This document shows positions 1-9,940 of a DNA stretch of 64,000 bases, in pieces. Source of the DNA: Corynebacterium pygosceleis (GTDB lineage Bacteria > Actinomycetota > Actinomycetes > Mycobacteriales > Mycobacteriaceae). Below the pieces are notes generated by a model. That model did not search any database, was not told the origin of the DNA, and saw only the letters and a list, made by a program, of their open reading frames with translations. How positions within the stretch are numbered: position 1 is the stretch's first letter; every line of letters starts with the position of its first letter. The stretch covers positions 248,001 through 312,000 of the forward strand of contig NZ_JAENIQ020000002.1 in the NCBI RefSeq assembly GCF_016595275.2. Direction: 5' to 3'. A program made the position numbers and the translations under genes.

Positions 1-882
1 GATCCGGATTCCGACGAGATCAAAGATCTCGTCGAAGTCGCGACCGCGGACGATCATCTTCTGGTAGATCGACCAGTAGTGTTTCGGTCGGCCCATCACG
101 CTCGCGGTGATGGAGTTCTCCTGCATCGTCGACTGGACGTCCGCGATGATCTCCGCGAGGTAGCGGTCCCGGGACGGGGCCCGGTCGGCGACGAGCCGGA
201 CGATCTCGTCGTACTTCTTCGGGTAGAGGATCGCGAAGGACAGGTCCTCCAGTTCCCATTTGATCGTCGCCATACCCAGGCGGTGCGCCAGCGGTGCGAT
301 GACCTCGAGGGTCTGCCGGGCCTTCTTCGCCTGCTTCTCCGGAGGCAGGAAACGCATGGTCCGCATGTTGTGCAGCCGGTCCGCGACCTTGATGACCAGG
401 ACCCGGGGATCCTGACTCATGGCGACGATCATCTTCCGGATGGTCTCCGCCTCGGCCGCGGCGCCGAGTGCGACCTTGTCCAGCTTGGTCACACCGTCGA
501 CGAGACGGGCGACCTCCTCCCCGAATTCCGCGGTGAGGTCCCCGAGACTGTAGTCGGTGTCCTCGACGGTGTCGTGCAGGAGAGCTGCCACCAGGGTCGT
601 CGTATCCATGCCGATCTCAGCGGCGATCGTCGCGACAGCCAGGGGGTGGGTGATGTACGGGTCACCGGATTTCCGGTAGACGCCCTCGTGGAGACGCTCG
701 GCGGTCCGGTAGGCGTGCTGGAGCAGATCGACGTCCGCTCTCGGGTGGATTCGACGGTGGATGCTCACCAGGGGGTCGAGAACCGGGTCGACCCTCGTCC
801 GGGTGCCGGTGAGACTCCGGGCCAACCTGGCGGACATGCTCCGCATGTTGACCTGCTGCCTGCTGTTTCGGTTCTGGTTCAT
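1..882 (-). CDS. rel: Bifunctional (p)ppGpp synthetase/hydrolase Rel, N-terminal part
   Basis: Makes and degrades the stringent-response alarmone (p)ppGpp in the cytosol. Only the first 294 codons are present; the frame stays open to the left window edge. The hydrolase HD domain is visible: ITHPLAV near residue 78 and HDTVEDTD with the His-Asp pair at 103-104. [10 protein letters not shown] and a segment ending [13 protein letters not shown], typical of the linker into the synthetase domain, follow. The ATG at 882 shares one base with the apt stop codon (TGATG), so the genes are probably translationally coupled. Family membership is clear. That it is bifunctional rests on the intact HD motif, because the synthetase and C-terminal regulatory domains lie outside the window. 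Confidence 0.95.
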   Translation of the reverse strand, partial: MNQNRNSRQQVNMRSMSARLARSLTGTRTRVDPVLDPLVSIHRRIHPRADVDLLQHAYRTAERLHEGVYRKSGDPYITHPLAVATIAAEIGMDTTTLVAALLHDTVEDTDYSLGDLTAEFGEEVARLVDGVTKLDKVALGAAAEAETIRKMIVAMSQDPRVLVIKVADRLHNMRTMRFLPPEKQAKKARQTLEVIAPLAHRLGMATIKWELEDLSFAILYPKKYDEIVRLVADRAPSRDRYLAEIIADVQSTMQENSITASVMGRPKHYWSIYQKMIVRGRDFDEIFDLVGIRI

Positions 883-1436
883 CACCGTTCACCGTCAACC
901 GGCTGATTGACCACGACGAGCGGGCCGTCACCGAGCCGGTCACGCCCGCCCAGACCGGGCACCTCGAGTACGACGGCGTGGCCGGCGACGGTCGCCCCGC
1001 AGCTCTCCAGCAGTTTCCGCGCAGCCACGAGGGTTCCGCCGGTGGCCAGGACATCATCGACGAGAACGACGCGGATCCCCTCGAGATCCGTCCCCGTCCC
1101 CGCGGGCACCTCCAGCGCGGCGGTGCCGTACTCGAGCTGGTATTCCTCGGTGTGCACGGGTGGCGGAAGCTTGCCCTTCTTCCGGATCGCGAGAATGCCG
1201 AGTCCCAGGCGGTACGCGACGGCGGAACCGAGGAGGAATCCCCGTGCGTCGAGCCCACCGATCAACTGCGCACCGAATCGCTCTGCGGCGTCAGCGAGTT
1301 CATCGACCACCAGCTGGAAAGCCTCGGCGTCCGCGAGGACCGGAGTGAGATCCTCGAACAGGATGCCCTCCTCCGGGAAATCCTTCACGTAACGGATCTT
1401 CGCCGCGAGTGCTTCGCGCGCGTTGTCGTAGGTCAT
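882..1436 (-). CDS. apt: Adenine phosphoribosyltransferase
   Basis: Salvages adenine: adenine plus PRPP gives AMP and pyrophosphate. The protein has 184 residues, normal for the family. The PRPP-binding loop [13 protein letters not shown] lies at about residues 124-136, and the N-terminal segment [19 protein letters not shown] is typical of Apt. Its ATG overlaps the stop of the upstream lipoprotein gene by four bases (ATGA), and its own stop overlaps the rel start, giving a tight lipoprotein-apt-rel run. The same rel-apt-lipoprotein-secF order is known in mycobacteria and corynebacteria. Confidence 0.95.
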   Translation of the reverse strand: MTYDNAREALAAKIRYVKDFPEEGILFEDLTPVLADAEAFQLVVDELADAAERFGAQLIGGLDARGFLLGSAVAYRLGLGILAIRKKGKLPPPVHTEEYQLEYGTAALEVPAGTGTDLEGIRVVLVDDVLATGGTLVAARKLLESCGATVAGHAVVLEVPGLGGRDRLGDGPLVVVNQPVDGER

Positions 1437-3082
1437 TGTCCCTCACTCTCCTGCCACCGGTCCATGTTCCACCCGATCCCGGAATTACCGGTATTCACCA
1501 CAACGTTACCCACGTTGCGGTCCACCACAAACGTACGGGGTTCCGCAGCCAGAGGAATCGTCGGAATGTCCTGCCACAGGCGCTCTTCCGCGGCCCTGAA
1601 GCCCTCGAGGTCATCGGTGGTCACGTTCACCGATCCGTACTCCCCTTCCGGCCCGAGTGCGACGAGCAGCGCATCGAGGTTTCCGTCACTGATCGTGGGG
1701 TTCCACCATTCGTCATGGGTGGCGGTGACGAGATCTCCGAGGGTGGTACCTTCCGCGCTCGCGTCGACGACGGTGATCCCCGCCGGTTCACAGGAGACCC
1801 GGATCGCCTCGACCATCGCGGCGAACCTCGGGTCCGGTCCGAGATACCCGATTCGCACCGTCGACCCGGACAGCAGCCGCGCCCGTGGCAGATCCACACC
1901 GAGGTGGGCGTCGGCGACCGGGCGATCGTGGTTCGTGGCTGGACTCCCGGCAGGTGAAAGCCGCACCGCCATCGCCGGGACCGGTTGCCCGGCGAGCTGC
2001 GATGAGGCGGCGGCGACGGCGGGCTGATCGACACACGCCGCGAACGCCGCGCGGCTTTCCGGGGTGGAGAGCACGCCGCCGTCACCGATCACCAGTTGCT
2101 CGATCCGCACACCCGTGGCGTACTCGATCTCCTCGGTGTTCCCCGGTTCATCCCGGTGGACCCAGTCCACCGGGGTCCCCCCGGTGAAATCGGCGATGAT
2201 CGCCGACACCTCGTCCCTTCGTGACCCGATGTCGGTCCCCTTCGGCCACACCACCACTGCATCCGCTTCCGCGGGATCACCGTTGAACCGGTCGTTGCGG
2301 CGCAGCAGGACGGTTCCGTCGTCATCGACCCGGTCGATGGTGAAGGGGCCCGAGGAGACCTGGAGGGCGGGATCGAAGTTGTCGAGATTGAAGCCGGTGT
2401 TCCAGATCTCCGCCACCGGCCGGAGCGTCTCGACGTCCTCGGCGACGAGTGCGGTGACGAGTTCCTCCTCGGTCACACCCGCCTTCGCGGCGATGGCGTG
2501 TGCCGGCAGAACGGTTCCGGGTCCGAAGAACTGGCGCCATCTCGCTCCCATCCCCTCGTTGAATATGAGGGTGAACTCCCGTGCCCCGGCCGCGCACTCG
2601 AGGTTCTTGACCTGTGCGGTGAGCGGCAGGAATGCGTCGAAGAGCCCGGGTAGGGTACCGGCTTTGTAGGAGAGCAGGAAGTCCGTGCAGGTGACCGGGG
2701 CACCGTCGGAGTACGTCGCCTCGGGGTTGATGGTGTAGACCACCCTCGGCTCCGGTCCCGGAAGCGTCTGGGCGGTGACCAGGTCCCGGTTGGGGATCTG
2801 CTGCCCCGAGGGGCCGTGGACGAATGCCGGTGGGTAGAGCCGCCCGGCGAGGGTGTCCGCACTCGTCGACGCACCGAGCAGGCCGGCGGCGTTCGTGGTG
2901 GCGAGAGGCGACGAGGTGGCGAGGGTGAGACGTGCGGGTTCCGGCGGCGGTGACGGTTCCTCCGGCCCACCGGAGCCGGACGTGCATGCCGCACCGGAGA
3001 GGATCACTGCGGACAACACCGCACACAGTCGGGCGGTGCGGGGCACACTTCTACCCGTTGTTCGGGCCAGCACGTCGGCCAT
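1433..3082 (-). CDS. Lipoprotein solute-binding protein of peptide ABC transporter type (SBP family 5)
   Basis: A 549-residue protein resembling extracytoplasmic oligopeptide-binding proteins. The signal peptide ends in a lipobox, LSGAAC, with the lipidated Cys at residue 33, so it should be anchored to the outer face of the membrane. Family-5 features include [12 protein letters not shown] and [14 protein letters not shown]. No permease or ATPase gene accompanies it, so transport is not shown. It sits where the dciAE/Rv2585c-type lipoprotein lies between apt and secF in relatives. ATG 3082 follows AAGGAT; the leader holds a strong hairpin (3109-3159) and a TATACT -10 at 3212-3217. The ligand is unknown. 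Confidence 0.85.
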   Translation of the reverse strand: MADVLARTTGRSVPRTARLCAVLSAVILSGAACTSGSGGPEEPSPPPEPARLTLATSSPLATTNAAGLLGASTSADTLAGRLYPPAFVHGPSGQQIPNRDLVTAQTLPGPEPRVVYTINPEATYSDGAPVTCTDFLLSYKAGTLPGLFDAFLPLTAQVKNLECAAGAREFTLIFNEGMGARWRQFFGPGTVLPAHAIAAKAGVTEEELVTALVAEDVETLRPVAEIWNTGFNLDNFDPALQVSSGPFTIDRVDDDGTVLLRRNDRFNGDPAEADAVVVWPKGTDIGSRRDEVSAIIADFTGGTPVDWVHRDEPGNTEEIEYATGVRIEQLVIGDGGVLSTPESRAAFAACVDQPAVAAASSQLAGQPVPAMAVRLSPAGSPATNHDRPVADAHLGVDLPRARLLSGSTVRIGYLGPDPRFAAMVEAIRVSCEPAGITVVDASAEGTTLGDLVTATHDEWWNPTISDGNLDALLVALGPEGEYGSVNVTTDDLEGFRAAEERLWQDIPTIPLAAEPRTFVVDRNVGNVVVNTGNSGIGWNMDRWQESEGQ

Positions 3083-3108
3083 TGAGGGCTATCCTTGTCG
3101 GTCGGCGA

Positions 3109-3159
3109 GGAAGTCCGCGCGTCGGACGCGGGTGGCGTCCGACGCGCACTTCCTTTTTT
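3109..3159 (+). terminator. Strong plus-strand intrinsic terminator inside the leader of the minus-strand lipoprotein gene
   Basis: A GC-rich stem of 19 pairs (arms about 3109-3129 and 3135-3153, with a two-base CC bulge on the left arm and a GGGTG loop) is followed on the plus strand by six T (3154-3159). That is a textbook intrinsic terminator for rightward transcription, yet no plus-strand gene lies to its left. Read on the minus strand it is a hairpin 26 bases before the lipoprotein start codon, just ahead of its AAGGAT ribosome-binding site. It could stop antisense RNA or structure the mRNA leader. Confidence 0.6.
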
Positions 3160-3204
3160 CTCGGATCACCGGCTCGGAAACCGGGTGGACGCTCCACGTG
3201 GAAC

Positions 3205-3245
3205 TCACCACAGTATAGGCAATGGCAGTTCCGTTTCCCGCATCC
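3205..3245 (-). promoter_or_regulatory. Candidate promoter of the lipoprotein-apt-rel run
   Basis: A TATACT hexamer on the minus strand at 3217-3212 matches the SigA -10 well. The -35 region, around 3235-3240, is weak. Transcription would start near 3205, giving a leader of about 120 bases that contains the 3109-3159 hairpin. Read by eye only. Confidence 0.4.
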
Positions 3246-3289
3246 CGGCAGCAGGGTCTCCGGTGGTGGTGGTCTCGGTCGACGGCCCG

Positions 3290-3337
3290 AAAAAAGGGGC
3301 CGGCACCCGGACACGTCAGATGTCGGGTGGCCGACCC
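3290..3337 (-). terminator. Intrinsic terminator after secF
   Basis: On the minus strand a hairpin built from the CACCCG/CGGGTG arms (about 3299-3335, with small bulges) is followed by CCCC and TTTTTT (plus-strand A run 3290-3295). It lies 25-70 bases past the secF stop and would end the secD-secF transcript. Confidence 0.65.
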
Positions 3338-3362
3338 CGGAGGGGCGGTTGAACGGTGGGTG

Positions 3363-4481
3363 CTATTGGCCCGGGCGCCAGCTCGCTCCGTTGGGGCCGT
3401 GCCCCGGATTCACGGGTGTGACGGGTGTGGAAACGGTACGTCGTTCAACCGGTGCGTCGACCGTGCGCTGCGGAACTCCGGATTCCCGTCGTCCCTGCCT
3501 TTCGTCGAGTACCCGTTCGTTGTGCTCCCGCACCGTGCGCTGCCGGTTCTTCAGGGTGACGAGGATCGGGGTCGCGAGGAACACGGACGAGAAGGTTCCC
3601 TCGATGACACCGATGAACTGCACGAGCGCGAGGTCCTTGAGCGTACCGACACCCATGAGCCACACGGCGACGACCATGAGGGCGGCGATGGGCAGAGCCG
3701 AGATGACGGTCGTGGCGATGGAGCGCATCACCGTCTGGTTGACGGCCAGGTTCGCCTGTTCCGCATAGGTTCGTCGGGTGGTGTTCAGGAACCCCGCGGT
3801 GTTCTCCTTCACCTTGTCGAAGACGACGACGGTGTCGTAGAGGGAGAACGCGAGGACGGTCAGGAGCCCGATGACGGTCGCAGGTGTGACCTCGAAGCCG
3901 ATCAGGGCGTAGATACCTGCGACGACGACGCCGTCGACGAAGAGGCCGGCCATGGCGGCCACGGCCATGTCCCGTTCGAATCGAACCGTGATGTAACCGA
4001 AGATCAGGACGAGGAAGACCCCGAGCGAGAGCAGCATCCGGTTGGTGATCGTCGAACCCCAGGATTCGGAGACCGTCGAGTCTCCCACGACATCGGGGTT
4101 CGGTTCACCCGAGGCGTCCACCGGTTGGAACGTGTCGAAGAGTTGCTCACGGGCCTCGGAGATCTGCCGGTCGTCGAGGCGCTCGGAGTTGATCTCCAGG
4201 ATCCTTGAATCGCCGGCACCGACGATCTGGACCTTCTGCGGGGTGACACCGGTCGCGTCGGTGAAGACCTCGGCGGCGGCCTCGGTGGAGATTCCCTCCG
4301 CGGGCATGTTCATCTTTGTACCGCCCTCGAAGTCGATGCCGAGGGTGAACCCGCGGACGACGATACCGAGGAAACAGATCACGAGGATGACGCCCGTGAC
4401 GGAGTACCACACCCGGCGGCGACCGACGAATTCGATGCCGCCCTCACCGGTGTAGAGACGTCTGAAGATGGAAGAACTCAT
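3363..4481 (-). CDS. secF: Protein translocase subunit SecF
   Basis: Works with SecD in the cytoplasmic membrane to help complete proton-motive-force-driven export through SecYEG. The protein has 372 residues. A first membrane segment (VWYSVTGVILVICFLGIVV, about 25-43) is followed by the hallmark GIDFEGGTKM motif, an extracytoplasmic domain, and a C-terminal block of five membrane segments (NRMLLSLGVFLVLIFGYITV onwards) with LTVLAFSLYDTVVVFDKVKEN. It begins three bases after the secD stop, so the two are co-transcribed. A terminator follows at 3290-3337. Confidence 0.96.
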   Translation of the reverse strand: MSSSIFRRLYTGEGGIEFVGRRRVWYSVTGVILVICFLGIVVRGFTLGIDFEGGTKMNMPAEGISTEAAAEVFTDATGVTPQKVQIVGAGDSRILEINSERLDDRQISEAREQLFDTFQPVDASGEPNPDVVGDSTVSESWGSTITNRMLLSLGVFLVLIFGYITVRFERDMAVAAMAGLFVDGVVVAGIYALIGFEVTPATVIGLLTVLAFSLYDTVVVFDKVKENTAGFLNTTRRTYAEQANLAVNQTVMRSIATTVISALPIAALMVVAVWLMGVGTLKDLALVQFIGVIEGTFSSVFLATPILVTLKNRQRTVREHNERVLDERQGRRESGVPQRTVDAPVERRTVSTPVTPVNPGHGPNGASWRPGQ

Positions 4482-4484
4482 GTT

Positions 4485-6500
4485 TTACTTCTCCTCGTTC
4501 TCGCCGGATCCGGAACCGGGGTGTCGTGTGGCGGCCGGGTCCGCCGGTGTGTCGTCCGTCCGGTCCGTGAGGCGTGCGGTGGTCTGCTCGTCGGTCTCAC
4601 CGTCGAGTGCGTTGTCCGCGTGATCTCCGGCGAGCCACTCACCACGGTTCCGACGCTCCCCCGCGACCTTCATGACACTCGCCAGGCCGTTGATCCGCGG
4701 ATTCGCGAAGACGGCCTTGCGGGAGGCGAGGATGACCAGCGGCGAGGTGACCAGGAAGATCACGAGCAGATCGAACACCGTCGTCAGGCCCAGAGTGAAC
4801 GCGAAGCCCTTGACGTCTCCGACGGCCAGGACGTAGAGCACGACCGCCGCGATCAGGGAGACGAAGTTACCGGAGAGAATGGTGTGCTTGGCGCGTTCCC
4901 ACGCCCGGGGTACCGCGGACCGGAACGTCCGGCCGTCGCGAACCTCATCCTTGATCCTCTCGTAGAAGACGACGAAGGAGTCGGCGGTGGTGCCGATACC
5001 GATGATGAGCCCGGCCACCCCGGCGAGATCGAGTGAGTAGCCGATCCACCGGCCGAGGAGCACGAGAGAACCGTAGATGAGGGAACCTGCGGCGAAGAGC
5101 GTGAACACCGTCAGGAAACCGAAGACCCGGTAGTACGCCAGGCAGAAGATGCTGACCAGGATCAGACCGATGATACCGGCGATGAGACCCGCCTTCAGCG
5201 ACGCGAAACCGAGCGTCGCCGGGATGGTCGTCGCGGTTCCGCCCCGTTCACCGTTCTCCCCCGCGAAGGAGAGGGGAAGCGCACCGTAGCGGAGGTTGCT
5301 CGCCAGGTCCATGGCCTCCTGCTGTGTGAAGGAACCGGTGATGGAGGTACCGGAACCGACCGGTGTCGGAGACTGGATGACCGGCGCCGAGATCACCTCG
5401 GAGTCGAGTGTGATGGCGACCTGGCGTTTCAGGTATTCCTGGGTGAGGGCCGCCCAGGTGGCGCCGCCCTGCTCACCGGGGCCGGACTTGAAGGAGAAGT
5501 TGATCTCCATCTGCCCGGTCTGCGGGTTCAGGCCGCCGTTGATGGGACGGTTGGTGTCGATCTCGTTTCCGCTCAACCGCAGTCCCTCGACCGGGTCGGT
5601 CTCGCCGACGAGCAACGGTGACGGACCGAGAATGTACTTGGCACCCGACTCCACGTCACAGGCGACGAGCGGTTTCGCGGGGTCGTCGGTTCCGGCGATG
5701 GGGTCCAGTTCCTCGTTGCAGACGAGAAGCGATGCCGCAGCGAGCTGCTTCGTCGGATCCTCGGACTGCCGGTCCTCCCGGAGCATGGAGGTCACCTCAG
5801 CGCGTCTCTCCGCCGCCTCGATCGAGTTGGCCGGTGCATCAGGCGCGGTCGCCGTGACGGTCGGGGCCTCGATCTTCTCGACGTCCACCTCTGGTTCCGT
5901 GGTTTCGGTCGTGTCTCCGGCTCCTTCCTCACCCTCCGCACCGGTCTGGGACCTGATGTCGGCGAGCGCCTTCGCCTGCTGCTCGGCGTTGAGGTTGAGC
6001 TGCTCCGTCAGTTCATTGACGGCGGTCTGCGCCTCATCGGGTGAGATCACTCCGAGCGAAACCCAGCGGTCCGCCATCCCCGTCTGCTCGGTGAGCAGTT
6101 TCTCGGGGTCCGGCTGGCCGGGTTCCGAAACCGGACGGAACAGCAGCTGTGACGTCTGCCCCAGCGCACGGGCCTGCGAGGTGTCTTCCCCGGGGACCGT
6201 GATGACCAGAGTGTTTCCGTCCGTCACGACCTCGGCACCGGACACGCCCATACCGTTGACACGGTTCTGGAGGATGTTCCGTGCCTGGTCGAGCTGGTCC
6301 TTCGTGGGTTCCTCCCCCTGTGGGACGAGCGTGACCCTGGTCCCGCCCTGGAGATCAATTCCGAGGCGGGGCTTCGCCGAATGATCGCCGGTCAGCAGGA
6401 CCAGCGAGTAGACGAAGATCAGGATCACCAGGTAGAGGGCGAGCGCGATCACCGGCCAATTCTTCTGACCGACGCGTCTGCGCCCAGATTGCGAAGCCAA
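4485..6500 (-). CDS. secD: Protein translocase subunit SecD
   Basis: Membrane partner of SecF in late protein export. I chose the TTG at 6500 (product starting with ASQSGRRRVGQ), because AAGGAG lies eight bases upstream; the frame stays open to 6590 but that extension has no such site. The result has 671 residues: a membrane segment at about 13-33, the motif LGIDLQGGTRVTL, a large extracytoplasmic domain with an acidic Thr/Pro-rich insert (TTETTEPEVDVEKIE), the GALPLSF region, and five C-terminal membrane segments including GTTADSFVVFYERIKDE. The C-terminal tail is hydrophilic and low-complexity. Confidence 0.95.
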   Translation of the reverse strand: MASQSGRRRVGQKNWPVIALALYLVILIFVYSLVLLTGDHSAKPRLGIDLQGGTRVTLVPQGEEPTKDQLDQARNILQNRVNGMGVSGAEVVTDGNTLVITVPGEDTSQARALGQTSQLLFRPVSEPGQPDPEKLLTEQTGMADRWVSLGVISPDEAQTAVNELTEQLNLNAEQQAKALADIRSQTGAEGEEGAGDTTETTEPEVDVEKIEAPTVTATAPDAPANSIEAAERRAEVTSMLREDRQSEDPTKQLAAASLLVCNEELDPIAGTDDPAKPLVACDVESGAKYILGPSPLLVGETDPVEGLRLSGNEIDTNRPINGGLNPQTGQMEINFSFKSGPGEQGGATWAALTQEYLKRQVAITLDSEVISAPVIQSPTPVGSGTSITGSFTQQEAMDLASNLRYGALPLSFAGENGERGGTATTIPATLGFASLKAGLIAGIIGLILVSIFCLAYYRVFGFLTVFTLFAAGSLIYGSLVLLGRWIGYSLDLAGVAGLIIGIGTTADSFVVFYERIKDEVRDGRTFRSAVPRAWERAKHTILSGNFVSLIAAVVLYVLAVGDVKGFAFTLGLTTVFDLLVIFLVTSPLVILASRKAVFANPRINGLASVMKVAGERRNRGEWLAGDHADNALDGETDEQTTARLTDRTDDTPADPAATRHPGSGSGENEEK

Positions 6501-6950
6501 TGGAGTGTCTCCTTGTGTCTCAGCTCGCCGGCGCACCTTACCGTCCTTCAACGGGGTGGCGCCGGGGAATGCTGATCGGTGGTCTGGCACGGGTGATCCG
6601 CTCCGCGTCCTCTACGTCGGCGGTGGTCACCTGTGCCCGGGGTCTGATTCAGGTGTCCGGGACAGAGCCCGGGTGTCGCAGGGGCCACGGTGAGTGTGGT
6701 GTGGCCCGATGCGGTTTCCGGCGGCCGCCCCGCACGCCGCGCGGTGCGGGGCGTGCGGAACGGCTGCCGGGTGTCACGGTCATAGTACGGCATCACGGCA
6801 GCTCGAGGGCTACCCCCGTTCCCTGCGTGACGTTCGGGTGGTGGACCGTGGGGCGCGCCGCCGTACCGATGACGTGGAACGACGGCTGCGTGGGGGGGCA
6901 CCGTGCACACCGTCGGACGTGGTTCGGACGCCCTCACGGTGTGTTCAGTG
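6501..6950. other. 450-base gap between yajC and secD
   Basis: No convincing gene: the open frames here lack ribosome-binding sites and family features. It contains a GC-rich inverted repeat (GCCCCGCAC ... GTGCGGGGC, about 6728-6755) and, on the minus strand, TACTAT at 6787-6782, which could be the -10 of a separate secD promoter with a leader of about 275 bases. In many bacteria yajC and secD are much closer. Confidence 0.4.
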
Positions 6951-7361
6951 TCACTGGCGGGGGTCGGTGGTGGCACCATCCGTCCCGGTGCCCGGATCAG
7001 ACTCCGGCACGGACCGCTCGGTCGTTCCGGTGTCGACCGACTCGATGTCCTCGTCCTCCCAGAACCGCTCACCGTTCCCTTCGTCGGTGCGGGGCGTCCG
7101 AGGGGCCTCGACCTTGCGGATCACCGCACTCCGTTCCCAGGTCATCGTGACCCCCACGGACACCTCCAGGTCGACGAGTTCGTCCGTCATTCCACGGACG
7201 ACACCGTGGACGCCCGACGTGGTCACGACCCGGTCACCGGAACGCAGGGAGTTCTGCATCTCCTGGATCTCATCCATGCGACGACGCTGACGACGCGCCT
7301 GGATGGCGGTGGGGATGATGAAGATGGCGGCGATGAGAGCGATAAACAAAAGACTTTCCAT
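6951..7361 (-). CDS. yajC: Preprotein translocase subunit YajC
   Basis: Small single-span membrane protein that associates with SecDF. I chose ATG 7361 (MESLLFIALIAAIF), giving 136 residues: one N-terminal membrane helix (2-20), a basic stretch QARRQRRRMDEIQEMQNSL, and the conserved core SGDRVVTTSGVHGVVRG. The C-terminal 45 residues are acidic and low-complexity, as in actinobacterial relatives. A frame extension to 7499 would overlap ruvB and has no support. A CATAGT -10-like hexamer ends seven bases before the ATG, so the mRNA may be leaderless. Confidence 0.93.
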   Translation of the reverse strand: MESLLFIALIAAIFIIPTAIQARRQRRRMDEIQEMQNSLRSGDRVVTTSGVHGVVRGMTDELVDLEVSVGVTMTWERSAVIRKVEAPRTPRTDEGNGERFWEDEDIESVDTGTTERSVPESDPGTGTDGATTDPRQ

Positions 7362-7429
7362 GCGTCCCACTATGCCAGAGACGTACCGGCCCGCCGCACT
7401 CCCCCGGCCCACCGGGACCGCCCGGGTGG

Positions 7430-8536
7430 TCACCCCCGTAGAGAGCCGGGTTCCACCCCGGGTGTCCCCTCGGGCGGTGTGAGTCCGAGGTGACGCCATG
7501 CGGCGACGGTCGCGACCCTGCCCCTGCCGGTGCGGGCGATCATTCCCGCACGGACGAGATAGGGTTCGCAGACCTCCTCGACCGTCGCCGGTTCCTCGCC
7601 GACGGCGACGGCCAACGTATTCAGACCGACTGGTCCACCCCCGTGTCCACGGATCAGCGCGTCCAGGACGGCCCGGTCGATGCGGTCCAGCCCCATGGCG
7701 TCGACGTCGAAGACGACGAGTGCGGCCCGTGCCGAGGCGATGTCTATGCGTCCGTCACCGTGAACCTCCGCGAAGTCGCGGACCCGCCGGAGCAGCCTGT
7801 TGGCGATACGCGGCGTACCCCGCGACCGGGACGCGATCTCTCCCGCGGCATCCGCGTCCACGGCCACCCCGAGGATCCGCGCCGCACGGGTGACGACCCG
7901 GGTGAGATCGGCGGTACCGTAGAACTCCATCTGTGCGGTGAATCCGAACCTGTCCCGCAACGGCCCGGTGAGCATACCGGCACGGGTCGTCGCACCGACG
8001 AGGGTGAACGGTGCCAGCTCCAACGGAATCGAGGTGGCACCGGGCCCCTTCCCCACGATGACGTCGATACGGAAGTCCTCCATCGCCATGTAGAGCATCT
8101 CCTCGGCGGGGCGGGCCATCCGGTGGATCTCGTCGATGAACAGCACGTCCCCCTCCATCAGGTTGGAGAGCATGGCCGCGAGATCCCCGGCCCGTTCGAG
8201 GGCGGGACCGGACGTCATCCGGAGCGAGGTACCCAGTTCCTGCGCGATGATCATCGCCATCGTCGTCTTCCCCAGGCCGGGGGGACCCGACAGCAGGACG
8301 TGATCGGGGGCGACCCCTCTCCTGCGGGCACCGGTCAGGACGAGATCGAGTTGGTTCCTGACCTTCTGTTGCCCGATGAACTCGTCGAGCGACCGTGGCC
8401 TGAGGGTCGTCTCGACGTCACCGTCCGCCGGTTGGCGGTGAGGGGTGACCGGCGCATCGACCCCCCTCCCCTGTCCCGGGCGGGTGCCGTCGGGAAGCTG
8501 GAACTCCGTTTTCTCGATGTCGGACACTCCGCTCAC
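7430..8536 (-). CDS. ruvB: Holliday junction DNA helicase RuvB
   Basis: AAA+ motor that, with RuvA, drives branch migration of Holliday junctions. The protein has 368 residues. Walker A GPPGLGKT lies at 84-91, Walker B DEIHRM follows, sensor [18 protein letters not shown] is intact, and the C-terminal winged-helix region ends with a Gly/Pro tail. It follows ruvA after 49 bases with no terminator, so ruvC-ruvA-ruvB form an operon. Confidence 0.97.
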   Translation of the reverse strand: MSGVSDIEKTEFQLPDGTRPGQGRGVDAPVTPHRQPADGDVETTLRPRSLDEFIGQQKVRNQLDLVLTGARRRGVAPDHVLLSGPPGLGKTTMAMIIAQELGTSLRMTSGPALERAGDLAAMLSNLMEGDVLFIDEIHRMARPAEEMLYMAMEDFRIDVIVGKGPGATSIPLELAPFTLVGATTRAGMLTGPLRDRFGFTAQMEFYGTADLTRVVTRAARILGVAVDADAAGEIASRSRGTPRIANRLLRRVRDFAEVHGDGRIDIASARAALVVFDVDAMGLDRIDRAVLDALIRGHGGGPVGLNTLAVAVGEEPATVEEVCEPYLVRAGMIARTGRGRVATVAAWRHLGLTPPEGTPGVEPGSLRG

Positions 8537-8585
8537 CCCACCCGTCCGGAAAACATCCGACCGGCCGCCGTCTCATTGCACCGCA

Positions 8586-9185
8586 TCAGCCACGTCCCAG
8601 CCGCGCGAGGGCGGCACGGAGCGCACCGGCGGTATCGAGACCGGGATCATCCCCGGAGACCGCGGCGACCGCGGCCGACGCGGTACGTTCGGGGAATCCC
8701 AGTCCGACGAGAGCCTCGACGACCTGTTCCGGGACGACCGACCCCACGACCACCGGCGCGACCTCCGGAGCGGTCTCACCCGCGTAGGCGCCGACCTTGT
8801 CCTTCAGATCGACGATCATACGTTCAGCCATGCGTTTACCGACACCGGGAATACGCTGCAGACTCTTCGCGTCGCCGCCGCCGATGGCGGCGGCGAGTTC
8901 AGCGGCGGAGAAAACGGACTGGGCCGCGAGCGCCAGTCGAGGACCGAGCCCCGACACGCTCTGGAGGAGCGTGAACATCTCCCGGCTCGTGGCATCCGTG
9001 AAACCGTAGAGACTCATCGCGTCCTCCCGGACGACGAGGGTGGTGAGGACCCGGGAGGATTCACCACGACGCAGCGTGGCCAGGGTACGGGGAGTGGCGG
9101 TGAAGACGTATCCGACGCCCGCGCACTCGATGACCGCCGTATTGAGACCGATGTCGATGACTTCCCCGTGCAGTGAAGCGATCAT
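8586..9185 (-). CDS. ruvA: Holliday junction DNA helicase subunit RuvA
   Basis: Binds four-way junctions as a tetramer and loads RuvB. The protein has 199 residues. It starts with the typical [13 protein letters not shown] beta-barrel domain, then helix-hairpin-helix motifs ([15 protein letters not shown] and [16 protein letters not shown]), then a flexible linker and the small C-terminal RuvB-binding domain ([19 protein letters not shown]). Its ATG overlaps the ruvC stop by four bases. Confidence 0.97.
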   Translation of the reverse strand: MIASLHGEVIDIGLNTAVIECAGVGYVFTATPRTLATLRRGESSRVLTTLVVREDAMSLYGFTDATSREMFTLLQSVSGLGPRLALAAQSVFSAAELAAAIGGGDAKSLQRIPGVGKRMAERMIVDLKDKVGAYAGETAPEVAPVVVGSVVPEQVVEALVGLGFPERTASAAVAAVSGDDPGLDTAGALRAALARLGRG

Positions 9186-9865
9186 GAGGGAAAACTCCTG
9201 TCGTGGTTGTCCGGTGACGGCGTCCGGCGTTTCGCCGCGGAGACACGTCCGTCGATGAGACCGGCACGCTGCCGGAAGAGCATCGGCGCCCGCCAGCAGT
9301 GGCAGACCGCCAGCGCGAGGGCATCCGCCGCATCAGCGGGTTTGGGGGGTTCGGAGAGACCGAGGATCCGGGTGATCATCGCGGTCATCTGCTTCTTGTC
9401 GGCCCTGCCGTTCCCGGAGACCGCCTTCTTCACCTCACTCGGGGTGTACATGTGCACCGGCACCCCACGTTCAGCGGCGGCGAGGATCAGGACCCCCACG
9501 GCATGTGCCGTGTGCATCACCGTGGAGACGTTACCGCGTTCAAAGACACGTTCGACGGCGACCACATCAGGCCGGTACTCATCCATCCACTCCCCCACGG
9601 CACGCGACAACCGGAGCAGACGCAGAGCGAGATCGTCACCGGACGGTGTGCGGACGACCCCGACCGCGACCGGGAGAACCGCACGCCCTCTCCCCGCCTG
9701 AACGACGGAGAGGCCGCAGCGGGTGAGACCGGGATCGATCCCCATCACCCGCAGACCCTCTAGATTCACCCCTGGCACCGATCCTTCCGCCGTGACGTCA
9801 CCGTGTACGGAGACAGCTCCGGTGTCCGGGCGGGAGGTTTCCCGGAGTCGGGGTTCGCCGGACAC
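9182..9865 (-). CDS. ruvC: Crossover junction endodeoxyribonuclease RuvC
   Basis: Resolves Holliday junctions by paired nicks. The core shows the acidic catalytic set: [21 protein letters not shown] and the C-terminal [15 protein letters not shown]. Two starts are possible. GTG 9865 gives 227 residues and sits six bases after a TAATCT hexamer (9877-9872), fitting a leaderless mRNA. GTG 9769 (product [12 protein letters not shown]) gives the usual 195 residues but lacks a good ribosome-binding site. I annotate the longer form for the promoter spacing; the first 32 residues are not conserved-looking. Confidence 0.9.
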   Translation of the reverse strand: MSGEPRLRETSRPDTGAVSVHGDVTAEGSVPGVNLEGLRVMGIDPGLTRCGLSVVQAGRGRAVLPVAVGVVRTPSGDDLALRLLRLSRAVGEWMDEYRPDVVAVERVFERGNVSTVMHTAHAVGVLILAAAERGVPVHMYTPSEVKKAVSGNGRADKKQMTAMITRILGLSEPPKPADAADALALAVCHCWRAPMLFRQRAGLIDGRVSAAKRRTPSPDNHDRSFPS

Positions 9866-9871
9866 GCCCCC

Positions 9872-9891
9872 AGATTAGCACAGACATTCTA
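9872..9891 (-). promoter_or_regulatory. Candidate ruvC promoter (-10 elements)
   Basis: Two SigA-like -10 hexamers on the minus strand, TAGAAT (9891-9886) and TAATCT (9877-9872), lie in the 75-base gap between yebC and ruvC. The second ends six bases before GTG 9865. I looked for a LexA-type palindrome over this region and saw none. Confidence 0.4.
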
Positions 9892-9940
9892 ACCCCGGGT
9901 GTGCGGCCGGTGCCACCGGCGGCCGCTGCTCCGAACGGGC

